Made by a program: the position numbers and the translations under genes | Shown: positions 23,269-35,507 of the stretch, piece by piece | How positions within the stretch are numbered: position 1 is the first letter of the stretch | Layout: each line of letters starts with the position of its first letter | The notes under the pieces: model-generated | The model's database searches: none | The model's input: only the letters and a program-made list of their open reading frames with translations | What the model was told of the DNA's origin: nothing | DNA from: Hypholoma sublateritium FD-334 SS-4 | Taxonomy: Eukaryota; Basidiomycota; Agaricomycetes; Agaricales; Strophariaceae | Reading direction: 5' to 3' | Assembly: GCA_000827495.1 (NCBI GenBank) | Contig: KN817595.1 | Coordinates: forward strand, 62,001-126,000 | Length of the DNA: 64,000 nt

Positions 23269-24890
23269 ATGAAGCTCCTCCAGAGATTGATACCCTCAGG
23301 CTGTGCGCTATTCACGACCGCCGTCGGCGTCGCGACGCCAGGCGGGCCGCAGTTCAGCTGGGACGCCGTAAAGTTCGTGTATTCCTTCGGTGACTCCTAC
23401 TCCTTCGTGCAGGGCACGCGGGGCACCGCCAATTTCAGGCATGTGTTCTAATTTCCCTGCGGTTTGCGTCCCACATTGACCGTGCGCGCACGGGCAGCTT
23501 CATCGGCGACGCACAAAACCTCGCTTTCACGCCAGAGCAGCTTCTGACGACGGAAATCGTCCCGCGGAAAGTGCGTCTCTCTTCTTTGTATATGTGAGCC
23601 CTACGCGTATTTATTCACTCATTGGCGGTGCATTTCAGACCAGCTCGGACGGCTCCAACTGGGTGCGTTCCACGCGCTAGCCTACATTGTCCATCTGACA
23701 TCGCGCGTCCGGCCTGCGCAGCTCGAGTTCCTGACCGGGTGTCTCGAGGGATTACCCACGCGCTGTACGCGCCAGCTCTGGGACTTCGCGTTCGCCGGCG
23801 CGGACATCGACGGGAATCTGTGCGTCTGCCTGACCATTTGCACGAACGCATTCTGTGTCGGCTGACCTGACCGCGCTTGTTTTTGAACGCCAGGCTGCCG
23901 CTGCACCACCCGTTTACGGTGCCGCTCGTCGAGCAGGTGCAGCAGTGGGCCGCGAGCGCGGCGGACGTCGTGCCGCACCCCGCGGGCGCGACACTCGCGA
24001 CGTGGTGGATTGGTATTAACGACACGGGCGACACGGTCGGTAACGCATCGGTGCGTGTAACGCGCGTCGGCGCCCCGCGCGCGATATAAATTAGCGCTCA
24101 TGCCGCCAGGTAGATCACGGATTTTTCTGCGTTCTGGCGCGCCGAGATGGCGTCGTACTTCGCGGCCGTGGTGCGCCCTCTCATTTTGAACACGCTCAGC
24201 CCGCCTCTCATCTCACATTATATTTCACTATTCATATCCACTGCAACGTTGCCATAAACGCCACCAGCAAACAGCCACGGAAGCCGGTCTGCGCGCACAC
24301 CTATTCCTCAACGTGCCACCGGAGGAGCGCGCGCCGGGCACGCTCGGCGACGCCGCGAAGGCCGCGCTACTCGCGCAGAACGTCGGCGCGTTTAACGCCG
24401 CGCTCGCGGAGAGCGTGGCGAAATTCGCAGAGGCGAACCCTGGTGCGCGCGCGTTCATATGAACATGCATTTCCTCCTTTATACAGAATTTTGTCTACGA
24501 TGAATGTGCCTACCTCAGCCCACTGACACGATCCTTCGACAGACACCACCGTCGTAACCTTCGATGCGCATGCGTGGTTTACCGCCGTGCTCGACGATCC
24601 GCTACCGTTCGGGTTCACCAATACCACAGGGTGCGTTGCCTCCCCCATCTCCATCTTGCAGACTAATAATTTGCAATAATATAATCGAACGGCAGGTTCT
24701 GCACCTGCGCCGACCCAACGGGCTTCTTCTGGTTCGGTGCGTGCTCAAGCTTTACATGCCGTCTCAATTGTAGGTGCTAATATTCCCTTCTCACGCGCGC
24801 GACGCTATCCACATAGACCAAGGCCACCCGACCGCGCACGTCCACCGTCTCCTCGCGCAGGCTGTCGAGGCGCGCCTCCGCACGGCGTGA
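23269..24890 (+). CDS. CE16 acetylesterase (GDSL/SGNH hydrolase)
   Basis: Ten exons: 23269-23438, 23498-23570, 23639-23662, 23722-23819, 23894-24050, 24114-24170, 24268-24442, 24543-24630, 24696-24736 and 24817-24890, giving 318 residues. SGNH blocks are complete: FGDSYS with the nucleophile S43, WIGINDTGD with N164, and DQGHPT with D295 and H298. The match is to the CE16 family of fungal acetylesterases that act on hemicellulose-derived oligosaccharides. The N-terminus has a weak hydrophobic stretch (CALFTTAVGVA) that may be a signal peptide. Intron 1 uses a GC donor (AG/GCATGT); the nearby GT breaks phase. Together with the pectinesterase 3 kb away this suggests plant-wall growth. Confidence 0.92.
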
Positions 24891-25267
24891 GCGTGCTGGC
24901 ACCGCGATAAACAAATAATGAGGTCAGCGCGGGCCCGCGCTGCGTCATCGGCGCCATTACTGACACCGTCTGTAAAAGCAATATGTAAAAAAACTATAAT
25001 TAATCAAAAATCGTGGATCCATGAGGTCAAATGATGCCACCACGTACACCTCCCTGGAAATAAGTAGACCATAGCGTCTCGCGCGTCCTCCACGTCAACG
25101 CATACTGATACAATGCGATGTCAGGCAACCGAAAAACAATTAAATTATACAGTAATGCGTATCCAAACGTGACGTGCATCCGAACTAATAACCTGTGCGT
25201 ATCCCGCGAATCCAGTGAGTAACCAAGATAAATGATAAATACATATGCGGAGTCTTCGTCGCCGTCA
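24891..25267. other. Convergent intergenic region between CE16 and CSC1
   Basis: 377 nt holding the two 3' ends. No separate gene is visible. Confidence 0.4.
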
Positions 25268-28200
25268 TTATTCCTTGCTCGGCGTCTTGAACATCCACGA
25301 CGTGAGCCACGACTTGGTGTGCTGCATCTTCGTTGCCTCCGACGCCTCCTCCTCAATCCTGTCGCGCAGCGCAGCGCGCTCCTCCTCCAGCACCTCGTGG
25401 AAGATCGCCGTCGCCGTCGACACGTTCTGGCTGCGTGCGAGCTGCGGCCCGCCCCCGAGCGGGAGCCGCGACGACGAGCTGTTCGCCGCTACGAAGTCCG
25501 CCTGCGCATGCGCGTCCGGCCGCGCGCCGAACTCGTCCGCGGCCGCGGCCACCCCGCGCGGCGTCTCCGCCGGGGGCGTTGCCATGCTGAGCTGTAGCGC
25601 CGACACATACGACGCCGAGCGCGCGCGTCCCGCCACGGCGGACATCGTGCTCGCCCCCGTCGCACGGCTAAAGCTGCCTGTCAGCAGCGGCGGCCGCTCT
25701 GCGTCTGAGAGCGTCGGGCGGCGCAGCGACATCGCGCCGTTGCTCCCGGTCACCTTGCGCGGGAAGACGGACGAGCGCCGCGGGCGCACAGCCTGTGAGA
25801 CGCCGCCCTCCTTCGCCTGCACGCGCCGCGCGATTACCGCGGGGAGGTCGATGTCCTCCGTACCGTCGACGTCCGGGGTCCCGCTTGGGGCCAGGAACGG
25901 CGAGCGCGGTGTGCTGAGGCGCGGCGTCGAGTCGGCGCTCATACCAGCCGGAGGAAGCTGCTCCTCCGGCGACTCAGTCTCGTCGAGGCCGAGCCAGGTG
26001 CCGAGCCTCCCCGCGGACACCTCGACGGGGATCGCGACGCGCAGGTCGACCGTGTCGTCCAGGCTAAGCACGCCCATCGGGTTACGGGGTAGCCACAGGA
26101 CGTTGTCGATCGTGCGTGTATAGAATGGATTGTCGTACGGCAGGTCGACCAGCGCCTGGTCGTCCCAGGGTGCGGGCGCGGGGTGCGGTATAACTGGCCC
26201 TGAGATCGCCACGGTGTCATGCCTGAGGTTCATCACGCCGGGGTCGCGTGTTGCCTTCGTTTCCGGCATGTTCCAAGGGTACCCTTCAGGCGTCACCTTC
26301 TTCACAACCTCGGTGGGCGAGTCGGGCTCTGGCGATGAACTTAGCGGGCTGCGGCCTATTCGCTTTGTCTCGCTTATTGCCGAAGGGGATGAGGAGGTAA
26401 CTTCCGGCTCCTTATCTGCCTGAGGGCCAAATGGATTCGGCAGCCGGCGCTGTGGGGCCTTCGTTCGCTGATGGATGGAAGAGTACGAAAAGTCGACCCA
26501 GGCAGGAAGCTTCCATGTAAGGAAATGTCCTCTAGGGTGTGGACGGTTAGATGCATCATGGTCTGCGCTATCTTCCGACGAATCCCCGATGAGGTCCTGA
26601 ACCTCCGGATCCTGCAAGCGCGAACCCTCCCGATGGTGGCCGTTGCAGAGAATATTCGCTTCTAATATATCGTCGCGCTCATATTGCGCGCGACACATCC
26701 GCGTCATGCTGAGAGTTCTAGGTGAGCATGCGTCCTGGTAAGATTCCGGAGATGCCTTACATCAACTTCACAATAACCGTGAACACGATCAAGAACGCGG
26801 ACAGCCCGACGTTGGCGCTCTTCTTCAAAACAACCATATACGCGAGAAAAACAGCCTGGATAATGCATCGTAAGTGTGTTCTGTATTCGACATCGAGAGC
26901 GTGCAAACCTGAGAGAGAACCAATCCATCTAGCGAGTACCGCACCATCCTGATAACGAGAACGCGGCCATCTCCTTCATAGTTCTTGGCATACACATGAA
27001 TAAGCTAAACAAAAAGTTAGCATTGCTTCACTGCAACAGCCGGAAAACGAATTACTTGGTTCTTGACAATTCCTGCAGATCACACAATTAGATGGTCGAT
27101 CAATTAGAGGGCGTAAGTACAACGAACCTGATTGGATGAAGAAATAAAATGTCCCGAATGGCAGTACAAAAGGATTGAGCACAGAAAACAGCATCAACAC
27201 ATGAATAACCAGGGTATGATTTGGGAGCCAGTCTGATTTTGTGTTAGCGCAAGTCATCAGAATCGAAGAGACGATCTCACAATAGAAATTGAATGTTCGT
27301 GGACGTATACCAACGTCGCGCTTGCGTCTGCCGCCACCAAAAGAGTCAGTCAATGCAGAATGATGACCGCAACGAACGACTTACGGGGTAACTTGTCGTG
27401 AAGTCTTAGGATATAGGATGAGAGGCAGCTAGACAGAAGGGTTAGTTGGAGCACGGAAGGCTACGCTGATATAGCTTACGCCAACTACATTGTCATATAT
27501 CAGCAACAAAACGTATGTGATGAATGCCCAGTAGACTTACGCATGACCAGCTCAAATCCTCCATGAAGAGCAGTCGTAAAAATCACTGCCACACGCACGT
27601 CAGTCAATAGAGCAAATGTCACAGGCAGATATACGCACGCCATCCGACATAAAAGGGACCAGCAGTCGGGAAACTAGTCGCTACAGTATTAATAACATCT
27701 ATCTTCCCTGGGGATCGGAAGGAATTAAGGAAGGACTGCAGGGCGGCCGTGCCCACGCAGAAGAAAACAAGGACGTTGACAATGAGGAATTTGTAGTATC
27801 GTGTCAGCATGAGGTCGTGAAGCGCAGACAGTGTCGTGATTGTGTGTGCCTTTTTGGCGATGAGGAGAAGAATTAGCGGGATGAGGAGAGCAAGCAGTGA
27901 AACGAGGAGGGTGGGAATGAAGGACTGGATCACTTCACTCTGCCACGCGTGGCGGTCAAGATATGCTTTCTACGGGACACGATTAGAAATGGAGGGATCA
28001 GCTGTAATTGAAGAGAACATACCAAGCTGGGCCAGAACAAACTGATGTTCTGGATAGAGACCAAACCAACCAACAAAGATACGGGAAAGAGCCAGAACAG
28101 AGTAAATCCCCTACATGCGGGTCAGGACAGGCATAATCCGATAATGACGAGTGATTCTCACCAGACGCCAATATTGACAACCCAATCTTTGACGAACTAC

Positions 28201-30362
28201 ATGCACAATGAGCAGAAAGTATATACGGAAAGGAGGAAAGCGTACCTCTGCGCGATAGGTAGACTTCATGACGCGAATCCAGTCGATGTCCTGATACACA
28301 GGCGCCATCGTGACAAGACATGCAAGCGGGTTATTTGGATGGACGGCAAGATATTTGCATGCCCTTCGTGCGTCGGAAGGGTCGGAAAAGGTGACGAACG
28401 CAGTGGACACCGCGTCGAAGTCTGACGCCGCCTTGGACCGGTTCTCCGTGATGAGAGATGTCAGTAGGTTGAGCTTCGCGGTGTAGTAATCGATCGACGG
28501 GACGACCTTCCCACGGAACAGGTGGCTGAGGTTGACGAGCGGCTGATATGCGTCGAGGCTCGTTCGCGGCAAGGAAAGAAGGGCCTCCCAGACAGTCAGC
28601 TCCGGGAAATGGGCCTTGGCCCCAAGAGGATACGAGTTAGCGTTGGGGTGCACGGGCGAGTCCGACCCGTCCGAGTCTTCCGAGTGCTGCTGCGTGCGGA
28701 GCTTTTTGAACGCCTGGCGTGACGTGCGCGACACCGCCTTCTTCGAACGCGTCGACAGCGAGCGCTGCGTGCCGAACTCCTCGACGAATGGGCCGAGCAC
28801 GTCAATGAGCTGCTCCATGCGCTCCTCCTCGTCCAGCGCACCCTCCTCCTGCGGCTCGCCGCGCTCCGCATCCACCGCCACGGCCGCCGCAGCCTTCGCG
28901 ATCGAGCGCCGCTTGCGCGCCACCTCCGACGCCTTCGACGCGACCTGTGCGATCGGCTTGTTCGCGGCCTTGCGCTCCATCGCAGCCTTCACCGCCGTCA
29001 GGGCTTTGTTCGCCAGCTTGACGTGCGCGGTCTCAAGCAGGACGAGGATGGCCTCACGGCGCTCCAACAGGGACGCGAGCTCCGTCATCTTGCGCGCCAG
29101 GACGACCCGCTCGATGACGGGCACGTCACAGTCCAGCGTCCGCCGCGAGCTCGACTTCTTGTGGCCCCGGATTTCGACGGAGTTCTCGTCCTGGCGCGAA
29201 GGCTTGATGGGCAGGTGCTCCGGGATCCGCTTCGCCCTGTTGAACAGAAATGCGGCGGATTTGTTCAGGAAGCCCGGCTGCGTTGACGACGTGATGCCCA
29301 TTGACGGTTTCTCCACCTTGCGCGTCATGTAGTACTCAAAGTAGTCCTGCAGCTTCTTCTCGTCGCGCAACGACGACGGGATGTTGGAGACCATGATCGT
29401 GCGTAGGCGCAGGCCCTTCGTCGGTGCATTTCGCGTGCGCGAGGGCACGTCCTTGAAGCCGTACTGCGGGTGCGGGTGTTCGTAATATGTATCATCGTCC
29501 TGCTGTCCTTCGTGCACCTCGGACGCGCGCTTCGCCGCCGCCGCGAGGTTGGAAGCTCGCAGCCTGAATGCGCCATTGCAGACCCAGAACAGGGTGCCTA
29601 TCCACGAAAGGGTGATCCAGAACAACAAGCAGATGTGGATCCATAGCAGCGAGAGCCCCTTTTCGGTGGTGACGAGCGAGGATATCGATGCGCGCGTCAT
29701 CGACTTGGGCGAAATCGACTCATCGGAGAATTGGACGTGGATGGGGAACAGGATCGGGAATGTCGTGCACAAATGGAGGAGCGAGAACCAGACTGCGCTA
29801 TTATTAGTACCTGCCGTAATTAAAGAAAGAGGAGCAGGCTTCACGCACAACAGCCTCGGAGGAAGCGTATGTAGAGCGTCGCGTCCAGCCCTCTCAGCTC
29901 GTTCAGTTTGTCTTCTGGGAAATAAACTGCTTGCTTGACCCATGATAATGGCCAGCCGGTGGGCGACGGTGGCGATGGAAATCTGATATCAAGTCAGCTC
30001 AATGTTCAGCCTGATAGTTCCGTCACTCACCTAGCCCAGGATCGTCCCTGGTAGAGACTGGTACCATGAGGACGCTGCGGCAGTGAATGATCATGACTGC
30101 ACACTCACTAGCCAAACTCCCAGGACTCCCTGCTCCCTAGCCCGCTGCCAGGGTCAACGAGAGCCTTGCCTCTGCGCCGCCGCTTCATAAGCTCCTGCCC
30201 TGTAATACATACCACTGCAAGCCCAAGCCCAATAACAGACTGATTGATGAGGCCACTGTACAGTGTATAGGAGTTTGTCAGTTGACTGACAGTCAAACCA
30301 GCCACCAGCGATGAGACCGACCTGTAATTCTTCGAAAATGGTCGTGTCTGGATATCACCCAT
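25268..30362 (-). CDS. CSC1/OSCA-type calcium-permeable cation channel (DUF221, TMEM63 family)
   Basis: Seventeen exons: 30322-30362, 30109-30255, 30031-30057, 29849-29982, 28246-29792, 28162-28196, 28023-28110, 27639-27969, 27541-27585, 27480-27484, 27385-27428, 27281-27327, 27128-27232, 27056-27072, 26909-27004, 26761-26855 and 25268-26708, giving 1,414 residues. The N-terminal helix (NQSVIGLGLAVVCITG), GYLYQGRSWARF and LRGLDATLYIRFLRGC are typical of fungal CSC1. A long cytosolic loop (about residues 240-600) has the RRM-like fold region and a coiled, lysine-rich insert. The pore domain includes WGFTLFWLFPV, SIQNISLFWPSL and IPLILLLIAKKAHTI, then FELVMLGLPLILYP. A 480-residue disordered tail follows (exon 17). 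Homologues are osmo- and mechanosensitive channels. The 5-nt exon TTGGC at 27480 is required to keep phase. Confidence 0.95.
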
Positions 30363-31048
30363 TCGGTTTACGGAAGAAAGAGTAAGGGTCTCAGGAAGTG
30401 CGCGCGAGGGACATGTAAGTGGTGGTGGAGCAGAATAATTCTGCCGCCAACCTTCAAAGCTTCGGGCAAGTGGTGCGGCTTGTGAGAAGCATTTTGCATC
30501 ACGTGGTATTCGATCATCGTTCGACTCAAACTGGTCCAATATCGTAACGGTACACTGCCCAGCTTACTGTTTTACTAAAGTTTTACTCAGGCCAAATATG
30601 TTAGAGAAAATACAGAATTGCGCGTGCCTTTAGGCCATGTTGAAGGCTAATCAAAAATTGGAGAGGCGTTCACGTCCCATGTTATCGACGAACGCCGAGG
30701 GCCGAACAGTAATTCACTAGTCCCAGGCAATGTCCTCGCTGCAATTCGGCTCGCAGAGGCACTTCCTTACGTTACATAACAAGGACGGAAATTGAAGTAA
30801 AACTCCAATCCTTCGATGAATTCCTAGCGCCAGGGTAAGCAATGCCTTGCGGGTGAATTGCGGGTGAATCACGGGCAAGTCCGGTAACATCTGACCTTCC
30901 TCAATGTATTTCGACTTGTCGACGTATTTTTCTGGGTAACAAAGGGCCAAAAAACCAGTGCAAGAGCGAACATCGGACGTTGAAGGTAAATTGAAGGTTG
31001 ATAATATTCTATCCTGGACGGCGTATTGGGAGCAAGGATTATAACACT
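30363..31048. other. Intergenic region upstream of CSC1, downstream of NDUFS4
   Basis: 686 nt. A longer minus-strand ORF reaches into 30363-30539 but the CSC1 family start is at 30362. I see no other gene. An ORF at 30717-31205 is antisense or out-of-frame relative to the last NDUFS4 exons and was rejected. Confidence 0.4.
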
Positions 31049-31833
31049 CTACTTGGTCCTCATAATCCTGAGCGTATCCGGCCTGTACACATAGTTCTCC
31101 GCGTAGTTCTTTGGCGGGATGCGTTTCACAACGGGCGCTTGGCTGTAGTATAACGATGAGCATGAGCGCGAAACAGTTCGAGTTTGAGACGCCAACAACG
31201 CACACAAAGTAATCCCAGCCTAGCGGCAGAAAAACAAACGCCGGTCAGCATGGACAGCGCGAGATAGGCGGGTGGAACCGCACAGCATGTACGCACCTTG
31301 TTTCTCTGCGAAGTGGATCGCATCCTCCTTGCTCCTGAACGAGATACGGGAGCCTTGCATGTAATCGGCCCTGCGTGCGGCGAAAATGTCAGCACTCCGC
31401 TGTTTATAAAGACAGACATAGGCCTGCGACGCACGAGCTGGCCCAGCCCATGAGGGGGTTCTCCCAGCGCGAGCTGCCGGTGAGCACGTCGAAGTCGATG
31501 CGCCAGCGCTCGGTCTTGCCCGACCCGGACTGCATGGTGTTGCGCGTGGGCTGGAAGATGCGCACGGAGCGGTGGCGGAGCTCATCTGTGTGAATATAAG
31601 CCAATAGTCTTGTTCTTTTCATAGAAAGACGCACTCGGAGCGCCGCTGATAACGTCGGCGACCATGACGTCGCGCGCAGGCTGCACCGCGATGTCACCCG
31701 ATTTCTTGTCGTCCTTGTTTTCCACGGGGGTGGGGGCGTCCGTCGCCACGCCGCGGGTGAGGCTAGGGGTAGAGGCGATCCATGATCGCTGTGCTGCTAA
31801 TGTAGAGCGACTGCATGCCCGCAGCATGGACAT
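31049..31833 (-). CDS. NDUFS4: Mitochondrial complex I subunit NDUFS4 (18-kDa/AQDQ subunit)
   Basis: Five exons: 31635-31833, 31435-31585, 31297-31370, 31204-31219 and 31049-31142, giving 177 residues. It is an accessory subunit of NADH:ubiquinone oxidoreductase in the peripheral arm, needed for assembly and activity. The N-terminus is a typical mitochondrial targeting sequence (Arg and Ser rich, no acidic residues in the first 30). The core is recognised from VRIFQPTRNTMQSG, WRIDFDVLT, ENPLMGWASSADYMQG, FRSKEDAIHFAEKQGWDYFV and the end PPKNYAENYVYRPDTLRIM. Exon 4 is only 16 nt. ATG at 31833 or, two codons later, 31827. Confidence 0.94.
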
Positions 31834-32088
31834 TGTGTATAACTGGAGGTTTGGTGTCGACGAGCGGCGGTGCACACTGCAGTCCGCAAATCTATTTGCG
31901 CATGTATCATTCCTCCTGTGACGGCCTCCCGGCGCGGGAAGACACATGTGGGGTGATCGTTCATAGTCGTTCGACCTTCACAAATTATTTGAGGTTTGGG
32001 CGTTTGCATTCACACATCCTACATTCGTTCTTCCCGTCCCCCTGCGCCGTTCTTTATTTACCCAGAAACCCACGGCAAATCTCTCAAC
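31834..32088. promoter_or_regulatory. Shared 255-nt divergent promoter of NDUFS4 and ERG26
   Basis: The two start codons are only 255 nt apart and point outward, so any core promoters must share this interval. The stretch before the ERG26 ATG is pyrimidine-rich. No clear TATA box faces either way. Confidence 0.5.
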
Positions 32089-33614
32089 ATGGCCCCTACA
32101 AAGGACGTCTACATGGTCGTCGGCGGCAATGGATTCCTCGGCCGTCACATTGTGCAACAACTGCTTGAGCGAGGCGACATAGTTTCAGTGTTTGACATTG
32201 TCGAGCGGTACAACGATGTTTCATTCTACTCTGGGGACATCAGCGATCAGGAATCTGTCGCGTCGGCACTGCGCAAGGTGCGTTTACACAGCAGAAATGA
32301 AATTGTCGTACTTACTTCAACTCCAGAGCGGAGCGACATGTATCATCCACACTGCATCACCCCACGCGACAATAAACAATCCGGCGCTCTTCCAGAAAGT
32401 AAATGTCGACGGAACGAAAGCGATTATAGCTGCTGCAGTCGAAACGGGGGTCCGGAAGCTCGTCTTCACCAGCTCAGCCGGCGTCGTGTTCAACGGCAAC
32501 GAAATCAAAGATGTCGACGAGCGAATTGCCTTTCCCGACGTGCCCATGGACGCATACAACGACTCCAAGGCAAAGGCTGAAGTAGCGGTCATCGAAGCCA
32601 ACGGAAAGGGAGGGCTGCTGACGGTCGCTCTCCGCCCCGCTGGTATTTTCGGGTGCGTCGAACTACACATTTTTTTTGAGCTCAAGCTTATGATTGCATG
32701 CAGCCCTGGCGACAGGCAGGTCATGACGGGTCTCCACCAGGTTTATGAGCGTGGCCAAACGCACTTCCAAATTGGCGACAATACCAACCTCTTCGACTGG
32801 ACATACGTTGGAAATGTAGCCCGAGCGCATCTCCTTGCCGCCGACAAACTCGACACCCCGCCACCAGCACCGCCGCTCTCAGCCGTCACTGAGAAGCTAC
32901 CATTATCCGCAGACGACGTTCCCCCGCTGACCGACGCCGAGCTCGCGCACATCCAGTACCCCGTCACCCCCATCGACCTCACCACAGGAAAGCACCGGAT
33001 ACCAACGTGCGAGGCACGGCCGCTGGGCCCCTATCTCACACCACCCCCTAACGCCGAGAAAATCGCCGCCGCGTTTGAGGACCCGAATTCAGAAAGCGTC
33101 CCCCGCCCCGTGATGCGCACGCGCTTCGATCAGTTCTCCGAGTACGCGTTGCAGCGCACGAAGCTGGTCCACCCGGACGTCAACCCGCTGCAGGTCGCGG
33201 GGCAGGTGTTCTTCATTACAAACGGCGAGCCGTGCTACTTCTGGGACTTCCCGCGGATGGTGTGGAACGAGCTCGACAAGTACTTCCCAGGGAAGCGCGC
33301 TCCGCGCGGTGTGTTCCAGCTGCCCAAGTCTGTCGGGATGGCTGCTGCCACGGGCTCGGAGTGGTTTGGATACTTGACGGGCAAGGACGTGACGTTTACC
33401 AAGTTCAAGGTTACTTTCAGCTGTACGCCGCGGTTCCACAACATCGAGAAAGCGCGGAGAATACTGGGGTATGAGCCTCAGATCGGGGTTGAGGAAGGTG
33501 TTAAGCGGATGGTTGAGGTATGTTACCCTCTGCTCACCGCAATGCCCAACTAATTATTTGCTCCAGTGGTGGTACGCCGATTATTTGGCCAGCCAGAAAA
33601 AAGTATCTAAATAG
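32089..33614 (+). CDS. ERG26: Sterol-4-alpha-carboxylate 3-dehydrogenase (decarboxylating), ERG26
   Basis: Four exons: 32089-32277, 32327-32652, 32704-33517 and 33567-33614, giving 458 residues. It oxidises and decarboxylates 4-carboxysterols during removal of the C-4 methyls in ergosterol synthesis, at the ER. It is a short-chain dehydrogenase of the 3-beta-HSD type: the nucleotide motif VVGGNGFLG is near residue 10 and the catalytic Y140-x-x-x-K144 is in DAYNDSKAKAE, preceded by VFTSSAGVVF. RPAGIFGPGDRQVM and FDWTYVGNVARAHLLA are family signatures. A proline-rich insert of about 90 residues (SAVTEKLPLSADDVPPL onward) splits the C-terminal domain, longer than in yeast ERG26. The last exon encodes WWYADYLASQKK. 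Confidence 0.93.
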
Positions 33615-33792
33615 TAATTGCTACACATATCTATCTCTATGCTCTGTCCTTTATATCATAAGTACTATCTACACTGAATTTGAGCAATGTGTGACGTTGT
33701 GATCGGCTATTTGGAGATGGCTTTGGCGCCGATCGGCGTTGTTACAATAAGACACCCATCTCGGACCACTCCCACATCGTACCACCTCCACG

Positions 33793-35244
33793 ATGCCCTC
33801 CAAGGCCGCCGCCGATACCCCGCTCTTCGCAGAGCGTGAAGAGTGGGCCGATGTCCAGCCGCTCGAGCAGTACGAGGGCGTCAACCCCATCGCGCCCATA
33901 TTCTACAGCCCAGAGTGTGAGCATGCCGCCTGCCGCAGCTTGTGGCTACGGAAGCGTTGTGCGATGCACCGATGCTGATTGCGTGCGTGAGCAGACAAGG
34001 ATGCGACGGGCTACTTCCGCGCGATCGTGCAGGCCGGCGAGAAGAGCGCGCGGGTGCTCGAGCTCACGGAGAACATCATAAGGCAGAACCCCGCGCACTA
34101 CTCTGCATGGTGCGTACCCCCGCGCCTGACCGCGATTGCGCCGATCTGACTGTCCACAGGCAGTACCGCTACGAGACGCTCCTCGCGCTGCTGCCACCAC
34201 CCGCGGAAGACGCCGACGCGGGCGCGCAGCCAGACATCCCGCCGCTGCTCGCCGCGGAGCTCGCCCTGATGGACGAGCTCGCGGTGACCTTCCTCAAGAC
34301 GTACCAGGTCTGGCACCACCGCCGCCTGCTCGTCCCGCTCGCGCGCCAGCCGCGCCGTGAGCTCGCTTTCATCCAGCGCGGCCTCGCCGTGGATGCGAAG
34401 AACTACCACACGTGGTCGTACCGTCAGTGGCTGCTCGCCGCGTGCTACGGGCGCGGCGCGGCGGCGGACCCCGCGATGCCCGACGCCGTGCTCGACGAGG
34501 CGGCGGGCGTGTGGGCGGGGGAGCTCGACTTCGTTGATGCGGCGCTGGCGCAGGACGTGCGCAATAACTCGGCGTGGCACCACCGCTTCTTCGTCGTGTA
34601 TGGGGCCCGCGGGCAGGCGGACAGCGAGGCCGAGCGTGCGCGCATCTTCCGCCGGGAGCTCATGTGCGTGTCTATCGATCCGTTCTCTCGCTCATTCTTC
34701 TGTGCGGCTGACGATATCCCAGATACACAAAGCAGAACATCGCCATCGCGCCGTCCAACCCGTCCGCCTGGAACTACTTGCGCGGCGTCCTGCGCGAAAC
34801 GAATACGCCCTTCGCGGCCGTGCAGGACTTTGCACGCCTGTACGCGTACCCCCACAGCGCTGACGAAACGCGCGACGTCGTCGACCTCGACAACCCCGCG
34901 CCCGGCGCAGACGCCGAGCTGCCCTGCGTGCAGGCGATGGAGTTCCTCGCAGACGCGTGGGAGACAGAGGCAGGCGCTGAAGTCAAGGCAGAACCGGAGC
35001 AGGCACGGGCCAAGGTGGAGAAGGCTGTTGAGGTGCGTTGTTTGTGGTCCCTGCAACTTGATAGGTCCTCATGCCGTGGTCGTGGTCCGCAGATGTGGAA
35101 GAGCCTTGCAAACGAGCATGACACGATTCGCAGACAGTGCGTTCCATTGTCCTTGATTTGCTCACGCACCTCTTTACGATATCTAGGTATTGGGAACATC
35201 GTATCCGAGACGCACACCAAACGATCAAACCGGCGGTCGAATGA
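33793..35244 (+). CDS. RAM2: Protein farnesyltransferase/geranylgeranyltransferase I alpha subunit (RAM2)
   Basis: Six exons: 33793-33916, 33995-34109, 34160-34663, 34723-35032, 35093-35136 and 35187-35244, giving 384 residues. It is the shared alpha subunit of CaaX prenyltransferases, which attach farnesyl or geranylgeranyl groups to Ras- and Rho-type GTPases. The N-terminus has W-x-D-V-x-P followed by NPIAPI and YKDATGYFRAI, all usual in this subunit. PPTA repeats are visible as HYSAWQYRYETL, TYQVWHHRRLL, NYHTWSYRQWLL, NNSAWHHRFFVV and NPSAWNYLRGVL. The exon 2/3 junction splits the Trp of the first repeat and restores it. Third-codon GC is high here compared with the accessory regions. Confidence 0.95.
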
Positions 35245-35507
35245 GTACGCTGAATATCATGCTCGCCCCATCTCTGGTATTATTCGATCTTTTGGACTTT
35301 CGCTTTTCATTCGCAATTATCTGCTGTCGCGTTCGATTTTCTTGCCTTGCAAATTTACATAAAACGGATAGATTTCGCTACATTGTATTTGTACCAGCAA
35401 CGCATTCCTCTCCAACCTTTACGTGAAACGCCCCAGAGTTGACCGCGACAACTTACAACGATTGATATCCCCATAATTTAGCCCATAAACATACTGCACG
35501 CCCCAAC

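Noticed and set aside
25245..26123. 292-codon plus-strand ORF
   Set aside because: It is antisense to the disordered tail of the CSC1 channel and has no domain of its own.
30717..31205. 162-codon minus-strand ORF
   Set aside because: It overlaps the last NDUFS4 exons in another frame and contains intron sequence; the NDUFS4 frame carries the conserved C-terminus.
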